A stretch of DNA of 64,000 nt from Bacteroidota bacterium (GCA_018268085.1 JAFDXE010000001.1:124001-188000); one strand, 5' to 3'. Shown: positions 16,180-25,612, counted from the stretch's first letter. Notes: a model not told the origin generated them from the letters alone. A program made the numbers and translations.

Positions 16180-16306
16180 AGGGAGAAATAGGAAAAAATG
16201 GATACCGGATAAGGGAATATGGATAATGATTACAAATTTATGTACGGGCTAATGAGTTGGGTTTTAGGGATTATGAGATCAAGGTTCCGGCGTATCTTGC
16301 AGTTTC

Positions 16307-17389
16307 ATGCTCGGCCTCGGAAAAATAACGCTCACTCATTTTAAGAATTACGAATTCAGTTCATTTGAATTTCCGCAACAGGTTACCGGAATCTGCGGGT
16401 TAAATGGCAGGGGTAAAACCAACCTGCTGGATGCTATTTATTACTGCTGTTTTACCAAAAGTTATTTTACCAACTCAGATGCGCTCAATGTACATTTCAA
16501 TAAAGAAGGTTTCAGACTGGAAGCGGCGTTTTACAATAACGGTAAAGATCAGCAGGTAGTTTGTATTCACCGCGGTTCCGTAAAAAAGGAATTCTTATTA
16601 AATGGAATTCCTTATGAAAAATTGTCGGCACATATCGGATTGCTCCCGGTGGTAATGATTGCGCCCGATGATATTGAACTCATTACCGGTACCAGTGAAA
16701 GCCGGCGCAGGTTTATAGATACAGTAATGAGCCAGGTGGATGCGGCTTACCTGTTGGAACTTATACATTACAATAAGATCCTGCAGCAAAGAAATAGTCT
16801 TTTAAAAAAAATGGATACGGTTGAATCCGGATCAGCAACCGTTCTTGATATCCTGGATGAACAACTCATTCCCGTTGGAAGCAGTATCCATTCAAAAAGA
16901 AAAGCTTTTTTACAGGAATTGATACCGCTTGTGCAGGAATTTTACCAGCAGATTTCCAACTATGCTGAAAAAGTTTCACTCGAATACATCAGTCAGCTTA
17001 ATCATGAAAATTTTGAACAACTGCTGAAGCAAAACAGGCAGAAGGATATTTTACTACAGAGAAGTAATGCTGGTGTCCATAAAGATGATGCCGGCTTTTT
17101 GTTAAATGGTCAGCCGTTTAAATCGATTGCATCACAGGGGCAGCGAAAAAGTTTATTGTTTGCTTTAAAGCTGGCAGAATTTGAACTTTTAAAAAGGCAC
17201 AAAGGATTTTCACCGCTGTTATTGCTGGATGATGTTTTTGAAAAACTGGATGCACAACGAATGAATCAATTGTTACACTGGGTGTGTAATGAAAACAGCG
17301 GAAAAGTATTTATTACCGATACGCACAGGGAAAGACTGGAATCGGCATTGGAAAAACTGAATGTTGCTTTTTCGATTATAGAATTGTAA
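16307..17389 (+). CDS. recF: DNA replication and repair protein RecF
   Basis: SMC-like ATPase that loads RecA at single-strand gaps with RecO and RecR. 360 aa, normal. Walker A GLNGRGKT (31-38), ABC signature SQGQRKS (276-282), Walker B LLLLDDVFEKLD (304-315) and the His switch ITDTH (336-340) are all present. The start at 16307 (MLGLGKITLTHFKNY) fits the family. It is divergent from pdhA and followed 47 bases later by the DUF721 gene, an arrangement frequent in this phylum. Confidence 0.96.
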   Translation: MLGLGKITLTHFKNYEFSSFEFPQQVTGICGLNGRGKTNLLDAIYYCCFTKSYFTNSDALNVHFNKEGFRLEAAFYNNGKDQQVVCIHRGSVKKEFLLNGIPYEKLSAHIGLLPVVMIAPDDIELITGTSESRRRFIDTVMSQVDAAYLLELIHYNKILQQRNSLLKKMDTVESGSATVLDILDEQLIPVGSSIHSKRKAFLQELIPLVQEFYQQISNYAEKVSLEYISQLNHENFEQLLKQNRQKDILLQRSNAGVHKDDAGFLLNGQPFKSIASQGQRKSLLFALKLAEFELLKRHKGFSPLLLLDDVFEKLDAQRMNQLLHWVCNENSGKVFITDTHRERLESALEKLNVAFSIIEL

Positions 17390-17436
17390 GCATAACGCTA
17401 CACTAACAGTTGAGGCTTTTTATTTAATTTGCAGTT

Positions 17437-17718
17437 ATGGCCGAACTCTCCTTCCAGGAAGCAATGCAGCAATTTTTAAAACAAAGCCGTTTGAAACATG
17501 GTATTCAAGCGGTGCAAATTGAAGAATTGTGGGAAAAGCTGATGGGAAAAACCATTGCAAAATATACAGACAAGATCCAGATCAGCGGCAATACATTATT
17601 CATTACCTCTGCAGTTGCTCCATTAAAAAATGAACTGCTTTATCAGAAAGACAAAATTATTGAAAGGGTTAATGAAGCGCTTGGTGAAAAACTGATCAAA
17701 GAAGTGGTGGTTCGGTAA
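17437..17718 (+). CDS. DUF721 domain protein (DciA-like)
   Basis: A 93-aa protein covering one DUF721 domain: an N-terminal helix (FQEAMQQFLKQSRLKHGIQ), WEKLMGKTIAKYT, then LFITSAVAPLKNELLYQKDKII. The family includes DciA, the bacterial loader of the DnaB replicative helicase; short versions in Bacteroidota lack the extra C-terminal domain. Its position after recF supports a replication/repair role. It converges on the TraB/GumN gene with a 14-base gap. Confidence 0.85.
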   Translation: MAELSFQEAMQQFLKQSRLKHGIQAVQIEELWEKLMGKTIAKYTDKIQISGNTLFITSAVAPLKNELLYQKDKIIERVNEALGEKLIKEVVVR

Positions 17719-17732
17719 GATTATAATTTCTT

Positions 17733-18626
17733 TTACCTGTTTACAATGGGTTTAACGGTATACCCTTCCTTACGAAGCAATGCGATCAACCCGTTTTTAC
17801 CAATAAGATGTCCTGCTCCAACAGCCATGAAAATATTATCTGCAGGAAGAATTTTTTTTAACTGCTGAACCCAGTTCCTGTTTCTGCTTCCCAGCATGAT
17901 CTCTTCATTTTTTTCATCCATATTATAATGCGGATCGCTGAATGCACTTTCGATGCCGGTAAGATCCTGCTTTTTATAGGCATCAACCATTTTTTGAAAA
18001 TACACCGAGTAGTCCCTGATACTATCCACCATTTCCAGTAATTCCTTTGCCTGGTCTTTATAGGGAATACTATCAAAAACAGATGCCTGGAACATGATCG
18101 TTTCAAAACCCCTGATCTCTTTCTTACCGGCTTTTGCCATGGTAAGCAGTTCTTCTTCTACTCCACTCATACGGTTACAAGCCAGCAGTTTCGGGTAAAC
18201 CATTGCTTCTAAAAAAAATGGTTTCATTTTTTCGATCATGGTTAAGTTTGTTGACAATGAATCTTTGAAAAAATTTTTCAGGCGTTGGTATTCATCTTCC
18301 GAATACAGGTCTTTCAGTTTTACACCGTTGTTCATATTTACAAACATCAGCATGCCCAGCACATTTTCCGGTTCATCGAGATCAATTTCAAAATATACAT
18401 TGTTGGATTGCTGCACTGCTTTTTTCAGGTTGGCAGAAAACTGGATGTCTTCTTTGCACAACACATGAAAAGTTCCGTACAGGTAACTTGGTTTCTGTAC
18501 GTTGTTTCCACTGATTTCCCAGAGTAATGTATTATTATCTGCATTCACCGGCAATGTTTCCGTTGATTGGGAATGACAGGAAAAAAATAATACAACCAAC
18601 ATTGAAAGCATCAGGTATCTGATCAT
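17733..18626 (-). CDS. TraB/GumN family lipoprotein
   Basis: About 297 aa. The signal peptide MIRYLMLSMLVVLFFSC has a lipobox Cys; I chose this start over an ATG three codons upstream (18635). The domain has the two signature motifs of the TraB/GumN (Tiki-like) fold: GTFHV near the N-terminus (SYLYGTFHVLCKED) and GAGHL near the end (FMAVGAGHLIGKNG). These residues line a metal-dependent protease-like active site in Tiki proteins; activity of bacterial members is largely untested. The protein is probably a periplasmic lipoprotein. Confidence 0.88.
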   Translation of the reverse strand: MIRYLMLSMLVVLFFSCHSQSTETLPVNADNNTLLWEISGNNVQKPSYLYGTFHVLCKEDIQFSANLKKAVQQSNNVYFEIDLDEPENVLGMLMFVNMNNGVKLKDLYSEDEYQRLKNFFKDSLSTNLTMIEKMKPFFLEAMVYPKLLACNRMSGVEEELLTMAKAGKKEIRGFETIMFQASVFDSIPYKDQAKELLEMVDSIRDYSVYFQKMVDAYKKQDLTGIESAFSDPHYNMDEKNEEIMLGSRNRNWVQQLKKILPADNIFMAVGAGHLIGKNGLIALLRKEGYTVKPIVNR

Positions 18627-18689
18627 AAAAATCATTTAATGAATATTCGCTTCAATAAATTTACCAAGATTATGGTATTGAAGAATCAA

Positions 18690-20534
18690 TCAGTTTTTTA
18701 ATTTCCCGTATAAACTTCCTCCTTTATTGAATAGGGGTTCAATGCTTTTTTCTACTGCCGTATCTTTTTCCACAGGCGGCGCATGATGTGGTTTTATCCT
18801 TGCATCAATGATCAGCGGGCCTTTACAGCCCCAATGTTTATGTACAATAGTTTCAGCAATTCCGTACATATCGTACGATGGATTACAGCGGGTAAATGTA
18901 ACCCAGAGAAAATTCTGAATAGACGCCGCAACAAAATCGGGTTTATCGGCGATAACCAGGATCGGCATTTCCTTTAATTCATCTATATGGTTGCGCAACT
19001 GTTCATCCAGTGCTTTCATCTCCTGTTGTGCACTCGTGTAATCTGTAAATGATTTTGCAGCTATAATTACAATGCCCGGGAGCACCAGCATCGGATGTTC
19101 AAATTGTTTTAGTGACTGTAAAATGGCCGGTATTTTGGTGGTGAGTTCCCGTTTGGGTTCTCCGTATGCTGCCAGTACTACTTTACTGCCGCTGTTGAGT
19201 CCGTTGCCGGAATAATCGAGTGTATCAATGGTTGTATTCGTATAGAAATGAATATCTCTTTCAAGATCGATCCGTTGTAAAATATATTGAAGGAATTCAG
19301 GAATATGATGTGCGGATAATCCCGGTTCATCTCCTGCGGTTATGAATAAAAACTTCGCAAGGCTCAGTTGCCCGGTTCCGAGGATGTGGTTGGCGATCGT
19401 TAGTAATTCTGCCGGTTGTTTGGCTTGTGCATACGGTGTGTAGCGTTCGCTGCCAATTGCTAACAGTAACGGGTGTACGCCTGCGGCATCAACAGCATGT
19501 ACTTCTTTAACGCCCGGAATTTCCTGTTGAATGGCAGAACCGGTTATGGCATGGATGAGTTGCCCGAAGCTGGTATCTTCCTGCGGCGGCCTGCCCACAA
19601 CGGTGAAAGGCCAGATGGCATTTTTGCGTGCATACACTTTATGAATCTTCAGCACCGGGAACAAATGCTGTAAGCTATAGTAGCCAAGGTGATCTCCAAA
19701 CGGGCCTTCGGGTTTATTGATGCCGGGCATTACTTCACCTGTAATTACAAAATCAGCCTCCGTGCTGATACAATATCCATCGGCATATTTATACCTGAAA
19801 CGCCTGCCGCCTAATACCCCTGCAAATTTCAATTCACTCATGCCTTCGGGCAGCGGCATTACTGCAGCTACCGTGTGGGATGGCGGGCCGCCAACAAAAA
19901 TGCTCACTTTTAAAGGTTTGCCCAGTTTATTTGCAAGGGACTGGTGTACACCTATACCCCGGTGTAACTGGTAATGCAGGCCTATTTCATTATTGAGTTT
20001 GTATTCATTGCCAGTCAACTGGATGCGGTACATCCCAAGATTAGAATCGTTGATCCCTGGCCTGGTTATATCTTCTGTATATACCTGTGGAAGGGTAACA
20101 AAAGCACCGCCGTCCATAGGCCAGTGATGAATCAAAGGGAGATCTGCTATGGATATCTCCTGTTCCATAACGGGAACGGATAAAGGATTTTTTTTGGGGA
20201 GCGCTTTCAAGGCTGCTAACCCGGTATGTATATTTTTAAACGGCTGCCTGATCGCTTTTACCGGGTCGTTTTTTAATTCTATTAATTGTTGAACGATGGA
20301 AAGATTGTTACGAAAAATAAATTTGCTTCTTTCAAGCGTGCCGAAAATATTGGAAGCTGCCCTGAATTTTGTATGCTTTACATTTTCGAACAGCAATGCC
20401 GGTCCTTTAGCTTCATGTACACGCAGGTGAATGGCGGCCATTTGCAGGTATGGATCCACTTCTTCCTTAATCCTCACTAATTCGCCGTTTCTTTCAAGAT
20501 CCAGTAAACAGGATTCGAGGGATGAGTAGTTCAT
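18690..20534 (-). CDS. UbiD family decarboxylase
   Basis: A prenylated-FMN-dependent (de)carboxylase of 614 aa. The family pattern is clear: NDSNLGMYRIQLTGNEYKLN, HYQLHRGIGVH, IFVGGPPSHTVAAVMPLPEG, EGPFGDHLGYYS and RYTPYAQAKQPAELLT. Length and the C-terminal extension match the Bacteroidota members usually annotated for quinone biosynthesis. No ubiX-type prenyltransferase gene is adjacent. The substrate is not deducible; menaquinone-related or other aromatic decarboxylation are both possible. Confidence 0.9.
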   Translation of the reverse strand: MNYSSLESCLLDLERNGELVRIKEEVDPYLQMAAIHLRVHEAKGPALLFENVKHTKFRAASNIFGTLERSKFIFRNNLSIVQQLIELKNDPVKAIRQPFKNIHTGLAALKALPKKNPLSVPVMEQEISIADLPLIHHWPMDGGAFVTLPQVYTEDITRPGINDSNLGMYRIQLTGNEYKLNNEIGLHYQLHRGIGVHQSLANKLGKPLKVSIFVGGPPSHTVAAVMPLPEGMSELKFAGVLGGRRFRYKYADGYCISTEADFVITGEVMPGINKPEGPFGDHLGYYSLQHLFPVLKIHKVYARKNAIWPFTVVGRPPQEDTSFGQLIHAITGSAIQQEIPGVKEVHAVDAAGVHPLLLAIGSERYTPYAQAKQPAELLTIANHILGTGQLSLAKFLFITAGDEPGLSAHHIPEFLQYILQRIDLERDIHFYTNTTIDTLDYSGNGLNSGSKVVLAAYGEPKRELTTKIPAILQSLKQFEHPMLVLPGIVIIAAKSFTDYTSAQQEMKALDEQLRNHIDELKEMPILVIADKPDFVAASIQNFLWVTFTRCNPSYDMYGIAETIVHKHWGCKGPLIIDARIKPHHAPPVEKDTAVEKSIEPLFNKGGSLYGKLKN

Positions 20535-20600
20535 GCAGGTGTAAGTTGTAAGCTGAAAGCTTTTAGCTGTATGCTTCTTGCTGCGAGCTGTTCGTTGCAG
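20535..20600. repeat. Low-complexity AGCT-rich intergenic repeat
   Basis: Directly upstream of the UbiD gene, degenerate units containing TGAAAGCT, TTAGCTGT and CGAGCTGT follow one another. The pattern is of the same kind as the GAGCTGTGAGC arrays at 35678 and 43942. Confidence 0.5.
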
Positions 20601-20693
20601 ATTGGTTATTGAAATAAATTAACAGGTGCAAGTTAGAGCATTTCAGTTTTGCCGGGAACAACTGTTGAGTATTTGAACACTTCGATGGACGTT

Positions 20694-21545
20694 TTACCAA
20701 ACAGGTTTCGGACAGGTTACTCTTGATTTTTCGGATCGGTACACCTGCGCTTTTCGACCACGGATATTGGGTATGCGTACCCGTAAGGTGAGACCGGAGA
20801 AATAATACCAGTCTTTATTTGAAGGATTTCCTCTTGGCGTTCCGTCTGCGGGATAAGGAGCTGCATTGGGTAATTCACTTCCACGGTAGGCATATTTTAC
20901 GGCATTTGCGCCCCGATTGTGGATCAGTGTATTCTTATCTACATAGGTTTTGCTCACATCATCCAGGTAATCGGTGAATGTTTGCCTGATCCCGATGACG
21001 AATCCAATTCTTGCATTATCTGAAATAGCCCATTGCACGCCACCGCCATAAGGAATAACAAACTGTGACAGTTTATATTTTTTTCTTCCATCATAAAATC
21101 CCTGTCCTTCGGTATCAAGTTCATATAGGCTTACGGGATAACCATTTTCGTCTTTTGCATACGGCGCGAATTTGAATACAGAAACGCCGGCAAACACATA
21201 AGGAGAAACTTTATACTGGTACAGATCCAGCAATACATATTCGTAACCAAGTGTGAACTCGGAAATGCTGGAATAGAAATATAGATTACGGGAGATGTTT
21301 TTGGAACCGGATGCATCACTGCCGCTGATTTTACCCGAAGTAAACTCGGCACGAATCAACATGTGTTCATTTAATTCGAACATAAACCCCAGGCCCCATG
21401 CAAGGTGTGTATGTTTCGGATCGTATAATTTTTCTGTGAGATCGCCCTGGTAGTTGGAGGTGCCCGCAAAAAAACTCGTAAAGAATTTCTGAGAGAATGA
21501 CTTGTGGCCAAACAACAGGAGGTAAATAAATAAAATACGTTTCAC
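20694..21545 (-). CDS. DUF6089-type outer-membrane beta-barrel protein
   Basis: A 283-aa protein with an N-terminal signal peptide (MKRILFIYLLLFGHKSFSQ) and repeated amphipathic strands: FTSFFAGTSNYQGDLTEKL, GLGFMFELNEHMLIRAEF, SPYVFAGVSVFKF. The pattern and length fit the small DUF6089/porin-like barrel family of Bacteroidota. The GDL-E opening after the first strand is typical. Function unknown; probably an outer-membrane structural or transport protein. It starts 23 bases after the pdhB stop in the same orientation and could be read through with it. Confidence 0.82.
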   Translation of the reverse strand: MKRILFIYLLLFGHKSFSQKFFTSFFAGTSNYQGDLTEKLYDPKHTHLAWGLGFMFELNEHMLIRAEFTSGKISGSDASGSKNISRNLYFYSSISEFTLGYEYVLLDLYQYKVSPYVFAGVSVFKFAPYAKDENGYPVSLYELDTEGQGFYDGRKKYKLSQFVIPYGGGVQWAISDNARIGFVIGIRQTFTDYLDDVSKTYVDKNTLIHNRGANAVKYAYRGSELPNAAPYPADGTPRGNPSNKDWYYFSGLTLRVRIPNIRGRKAQVYRSEKSRVTCPKPVW

Positions 21546-21567
21546 AGATTTTTTTTTATCTGCTGCG

Positions 21568-22551
21568 CTATTTTTTCAGGTACATCACTTCTTTGACCAG
21601 TTTTACAGTACGTGTGACATCCGGTAAATACGCAGCAACAAGGTTAGGTGCGTAATGCATGGGCGCATCGGCTGAGGTAATCCTCCTGATCGGTGCATCC
21701 AGGTAATCAAACCCTTCCTTCTGTATACGATACGTAATTTCAGATGAAACGGATGCAAAAGGCCATTGTTCTTCCACTATTACCAGCCGGTTTGTTTTTT
21801 TTACGCTTTGTAAAATAGTAAACCAGTCGAGTGGCCTGATTGTTCTGAGATCAATTACTTCTGCGCTGATATTTTCTTTTGCCAATTCTACTGCGGTACC
21901 TAACGCTACTTTCATCATTTTATTGAATGATACGATGGTTACGTCTGTACCTTCTCTTACCACTTTTGCCTGCCCGATCGGGATCAGGTATTCTTCTTCC
22001 GGTACTTCGCCTTTGTCTCCATACATCAATTCGCTCTCCATAAAAATAACCGGATCATCGTCGCGTATGGCAGATTTCAGCAATCCTTTTGCATCGTAAG
22101 GATTACTTACCGATATAACTTTAATACCGGGTATGTTGGCATAATAACTTTCAAAAGCTGTTGAGTGTTGTGCCCCTAATTGGCCGGCACTGCCATTAGC
22201 TCCCCTGAAAACGATGGGGCAACCTACCTGGCCACCACTCATGGCGAGCATTTTAGATGCAGTATTCAAAATCTGGTCCATTGCCAGAACGGCAAAATTC
22301 CAGGTCATGAATTCTACAATTGGCCTCAGGCCGTTTTGTGCTGCACCTACTGCAATGGCTGAGAAACCAAGTTCAGCTATTGGGGTATCAATTATTCTTT
22401 TTTCACCAAATTCTGCAAGCATGCCCTGGCTTACTTTATAAGCTCCATTGTATTCTGCCACTTCCTCTCCCATTAAAAAAACGCGGTCGTCACGTCTCAT
22501 CTCTTCTGACATTGCTTCTCTTAAAGCTTCTCTGAATGCTATTTGTCGCAT
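21568..22551 (-). CDS. pdhB: Pyruvate dehydrogenase E1 component, beta subunit
   Basis: Partner of PdhA in the E1 heterotetramer. 327 aa, standard length. Seen: REALREAMSEEMRRDDRVFLMGEEVAEYNGAYK at the N-terminus, DTPIAELGFSAIAVGAA, ESYYANIPGIKV, and the transketolase C-terminal RLVIVEEQWPFASVSSEI. It lies apart from pdhA, on the same strand. The following gene encodes an outer-membrane barrel with no obvious metabolic link. Confidence 0.95.
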   Translation of the reverse strand: MRQIAFREALREAMSEEMRRDDRVFLMGEEVAEYNGAYKVSQGMLAEFGEKRIIDTPIAELGFSAIAVGAAQNGLRPIVEFMTWNFAVLAMDQILNTASKMLAMSGGQVGCPIVFRGANGSAGQLGAQHSTAFESYYANIPGIKVISVSNPYDAKGLLKSAIRDDDPVIFMESELMYGDKGEVPEEEYLIPIGQAKVVREGTDVTIVSFNKMMKVALGTAVELAKENISAEVIDLRTIRPLDWFTILQSVKKTNRLVIVEEQWPFASVSSEITYRIQKEGFDYLDAPIRRITSADAPMHYAPNLVAAYLPDVTRTVKLVKEVMYLKK

Positions 22552-22673
22552 GCTTATTTATCGTTATCTGTTAGTTTATAAAATTTAGCGCTGGCAAATT
22601 TATCTCATGAAGAGCATACCAACAAATTGTAAAAGGACGGGAAATGTTTATAGCAAGCGTTTGGGGTTTAAAT

Positions 22674-22704
22674 AAAAAAAAGGATGCTCTCCTGTGAGCA
22701 TCCT
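22674..22704 (-). terminator. Intrinsic terminator reading on the minus strand
   Basis: AGGATGCTC (22681-22689) pairs with GAGCATCCT (22696-22704), a perfect 9-bp stem with a 6-base loop. On the minus strand the stem is followed by a run of seven T. No gene ends here: the nearest minus-strand gene upstream (the thiolase) ends 480 bases away and has its own terminator, so an unannotated short transcript is implied. Confidence 0.7.
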
Positions 22705-23137
22705 GATACAATTGGTTTTTCCGGTTTTTTCTGATTGAATGCCCCTTTTTTACGAGGAACAAGGGTTTGTTTACCAGCCGGCAAATAAGTTTGAGGCTGG
22801 TTGTTAAAAGGGTGTATGTTCAAGGGAGCTCAGCATATAGCTGAATGGTATTACAGTTAGTTTATTGTTAGCAAATCTGGTAATCGTATCAACAGGATAT
22901 GTATGCTGTTGCCGGAGGATTAACGAATTGTTCAAAGGATGAGAAACTTATCTTACAACTGAAATGAACCAGTTACAATAAATCTCAGATAGTGGATGAA
23001 GATGCTTTTTTGGTTAGCGTTTATCAAGGGACCGTGGAAATTGTTACTCATATCGTAACGGTTCGCAAAGTAGAAACAATTTTCAAATAAAACAACAGGT
23101 ACTGAAAAAAAATTTTCTTTTTTTACCTGTAGGAATG
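22705..23137 (-). other. Non-coding stretch, candidate small-RNA region
   Basis: The 633 bases between pdhB and the thiolase contain no convincing ORF. The segment lies between two minus-strand terminators and shows small stems, for example ACCAGCC (22773-22779) with GGCTGGT (22795-22801) and TCAGC/GCTGA near 22831-22845. I do not recognise 6S, SRP, tmRNA or RNase P landmarks. It could encode a minus-strand sRNA or be only leader sequence for pdhB. Confidence 0.3.
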
Positions 23138-23176
23138 AAAAGAGTTGAAAAGTATAATACTGATCAACTCTTTTTT
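23138..23176 (-). terminator. Terminator of the thiolase gene
   Basis: AAAAGAGTTGA (23138-23148) pairs perfectly with TCAACTCTTTT (23164-23174), 11 bp, starting 11 bases after the thiolase stop. The stem ends in A/T runs in both directions, so it may work either way. Confidence 0.75.
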
Positions 23177-23184
23177 ATTATTAC

Positions 23185-24363
23185 TTATAAATTTTCTATT
23201 ACCATGGCGCTCGCACCTCCCCCACCGTTACAGATACCCGCAGCTCCATATTTACCATTATTTTGTTTTAGTACATTGATCAACGTTACAATGATCCTTG
23301 CACCACTGCATCCAAGCGGATGTCCTAATGATACGGCACCTCCGTTAACATTCACGGTTGCCGGATCCAGTTTCATGCGCCTGCTGTTTTCGATACCCAC
23401 AACAGCAAATGCTTCATTCAATTCCCAGAAAGCTATATCGCTCATTTTTAAGCCGGCTTTTTCTACTGCTTTGGGTACTGCCAGGGAGGGTGTTGTTGTG
23501 AACCATTCCGGTGCCTGTTCTGCATCGGCGTAAGAAACGATTTTTGCAATGGGTTTTAAACCTAATGCTGCAGCTTTTTCTTTGCTCATCAGTACCAGCG
23601 CTGCTGCACCATCATTCATTGTAGAGGCATTGGCCGCTGTAACGGTGCCCTCTTTTACAAAAGCTCCTTTCAATTCTGGTATCTTATCAAATTTCACATT
23701 AAATGGCTCTTCGTCTTTTGCAAACATAACCGGATCTCCTTTCTTTTGGGGAATGGCCACCGGTACAATTTCGGCTTCAAATTTTCCGGTGTTTACAGAA
23801 GCCTGGCTGCGTTTATAACTTTCGATGGCAAAAGCATCCTGGTCTTCACGGGTAACGCCACAGGTTGTTGCACACAATTCAGCAGCATTTCCCATGGCTT
23901 TTCCATCGTACACATCGGTTAAGCCATCTTTAGCCAAACCATCGATAACCTGTGAATTACCATATTTATTTCCCCATCTCATATTATCAAGGTAAAAAGG
24001 CACATTACTCATGCTTTCCATTCCACCTGCTACAACGATGTCGGCATCTCCCAACATAATGCTTTGGGCTGCCTGTGCAATGGCTTTCATTCCACTGGCA
24101 CATACTTTATTTACAGTGGTGCAATTTACTTCGTTAGGTAAACCGGCAAATTTAGATGCCTGCCTGGCCGGCGCCTGTCCAAGATTGGCCTGAATCACCG
24201 ACCCCATGAGTACATCGTTTACCATTTCAGCTTTAATACCGGCTCTTTCAACCGCTGCTTTAATAGCGATACCACCCAATTGCGTGGCTGAAAATCCTTT
24301 AAGTGATCCACCGAAACTGCCAATTGGCGTGCGGACTGCGGAAATGATATACACTTCTTTCAT
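23185..24363 (-). CDS. Acetyl-CoA C-acyltransferase (thiolase)
   Basis: Condenses two acetyl-CoA to acetoacetyl-CoA, or cleaves beta-ketoacyl-CoA in the reverse direction. 392 aa, the normal length. Catalytic residues are visible: Cys88 in NKVCASGMKAI, His348 in SLGHPLGCSGAR and Cys378 in GICNGGGGASAMVIE. Overall it is closest to biosynthetic-type AtoB/ThlA, but beta-oxidation FadA-type activity cannot be excluded by eye. It is a single-gene transcript with its own promoter box and terminator. Confidence 0.93.
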   Translation of the reverse strand: MKEVYIISAVRTPIGSFGGSLKGFSATQLGGIAIKAAVERAGIKAEMVNDVLMGSVIQANLGQAPARQASKFAGLPNEVNCTTVNKVCASGMKAIAQAAQSIMLGDADIVVAGGMESMSNVPFYLDNMRWGNKYGNSQVIDGLAKDGLTDVYDGKAMGNAAELCATTCGVTREDQDAFAIESYKRSQASVNTGKFEAEIVPVAIPQKKGDPVMFAKDEEPFNVKFDKIPELKGAFVKEGTVTAANASTMNDGAAALVLMSKEKAAALGLKPIAKIVSYADAEQAPEWFTTTPSLAVPKAVEKAGLKMSDIAFWELNEAFAVVGIENSRRMKLDPATVNVNGGAVSLGHPLGCSGARIIVTLINVLKQNNGKYGAAGICNGGGGASAMVIENL

Positions 24364-24383
24364 GTTTTGCTTGTTTTAGGCCG

Positions 24384-24391
24384 CAAAGTTA
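24384..24391 (-). promoter_or_regulatory. Candidate thiolase promoter (-7 box)
   Basis: Minus-strand TAACTTTG fits TAnnTTTG, 21 bases before the thiolase ATG, predicting a leader of about 14 bases. Confidence 0.4.
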
Positions 24392-24526
24392 ATGGGAATC
24401 GCCACAGAATTTATGATGATCGTAAAAATTTGGCTGCCCGGAAGGGCATTTTAAGAACCGGTACCCAAACCGAAGGTTCGTGAATTGATACCGATAGGAA
24501 ATTCTTTTAAATTTCCGTCATATTTA

Positions 24527-24558
24527 TTTGCATATTAGTATATAGATTATTACTTTTG
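24527..24558 (+). promoter_or_regulatory. Candidate promoter of the exopolysaccharide operon
   Basis: TTTG (24527-24530) and TACTTTTG (24551-24558) match the Bacteroidota -33 TTTG and -7 TAnnTTTG elements with a 20-base spacer. It is the best such pair in the 440-base gap before the first polysaccharide gene. Transcription would start near 24565. Confidence 0.55.
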
Positions 24559-24803
24559 GCGAATAAATGACAGTATTTGAAGCTGTTATTTAGTCTCTTG
24601 CTTATCCAAAACTTCTGAAAATCGACACGTTAGTCTCCAGTATCAGCTAAACCACTGAATTCATTCCTAAGAACAAGTCCTCTGAATTGAAGTAACCATT
24701 ACTTCTTTTTACCTCTTTTAAAATCCCATGCCGCGAGAAAAATCTCCAATTACAAGATTTTTATCATCCAGTATAATTATACAATTAATTATAAAAAGAT
24801 TTT
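24559..24803 (+). other. Predicted long leader of the exopolysaccharide operon
   Basis: About 240 untranslated bases separate the predicted start of transcription from the first gene. No ORF or clear terminator hairpin was seen; the last 40 bases are very AT-rich. In Bacteroides, UpxY antiterminators act on the leader of their own capsule operon, so this is a plausible site for the UpxY-like protein encoded at 28145. This is inference. Confidence 0.35.
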
Positions 24804-25592
24804 ATGACTCGTTCGCTTACATTCCTGGCTATTATTGTGATGATGCTTTCCTGTTTCAGTTCATGTGTAACTACAGAAAAAGCTACCTATTTCAATAATG
24901 CTGAAGACACCACTTTTGCTACAAGGCCGGAAGAACCAATGGATGCAGCCATTCAAAAAAATGACATCCTCAGTGTAACGATCAGCAGTGCAAATGCAGA
25001 AGCTTCTGCGCTCTTCAATACTACCAATAATTATCAGACTACATCTTCAACCAGTTCGGGAAATATTACGCAAACTTCGGGTTACCTCGTAAACAATGAA
25101 GGTTATATCCAATTGCCGATCCTTGGCAATATCAAAGCTGCCGGTGTTACCAGGAAGCAATTGAAAACAGATATTACCAATATGATCCTGGACAAAAAAT
25201 TATTAATTGATCCTATTGTTACGGTACGTTTCCTCAATTACGAGGTAACAGTTCTTGGTGAAGTTACCCATCCAACAGTTATCAGTGTTCCTAATGAAAG
25301 GATCACATTGTTAAAGGCACTTGGATTAGCCGGTGATATCACGATCTATGGTCGCAAAGACAATGTGTTGCTGATTCGTGAGATCGATGGTAAAAGAAAG
25401 ATCAAACGTATTAACCTGAATTCAAGAAATTTCCTTATCTCTTCCTACTACTACCTGCAGCCGAATGATGTTGTGTATGTTGAAGCTAACAAAGAAAAAG
25501 TAGCCGCTGCAAGTCGTAACCCACAGTTATTACCTACCATTTTAAGTGGATTATCGGTTGTAGCTGTAGTGATAACACAATTAATTAAATAA
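24804..25592 (+). CDS. Polysaccharide export lipoprotein (Wza-like)
   Basis: Outer-membrane export component of 262 aa. The signal peptide MTRSLTFLAIIVMMLSCFSSC ends in a lipobox. A polysaccharide-export (Poly_export) region follows at about 45-135 (DAAIQKNDILSVTISSANAEA, GYLVNNEGYIQLPILGNIKAAG), then an SLBB domain (VTVLGEVTHPTVISVPNERITLLKALGLAG, about 150-180) and a C-terminal hydrophobic helix (LLPTILSGLSVVAVVITQLIK). This is the short Bacteroidota form, which anchors in the inner or outer membrane by that helix. First gene of the locus, 20 bases before the autokinase gene. Confidence 0.92.
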   Translation: MTRSLTFLAIIVMMLSCFSSCVTTEKATYFNNAEDTTFATRPEEPMDAAIQKNDILSVTISSANAEASALFNTTNNYQTTSSTSSGNITQTSGYLVNNEGYIQLPILGNIKAAGVTRKQLKTDITNMILDKKLLIDPIVTVRFLNYEVTVLGEVTHPTVISVPNERITLLKALGLAGDITIYGRKDNVLLIREIDGKRKIKRINLNSRNFLISSYYYLQPNDVVYVEANKEKVAAASRNPQLLPTILSGLSVVAVVITQLIK

Positions 25593-25612
25593 ACCACGGA
25601 GAAAGAAAATTA

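Noticed and set aside
22571..22762. 63-codon minus-strand ORF over the terminator upstream of pdhB
   Set aside because: It includes the terminator stem and the A-run, so it is most likely non-coding.
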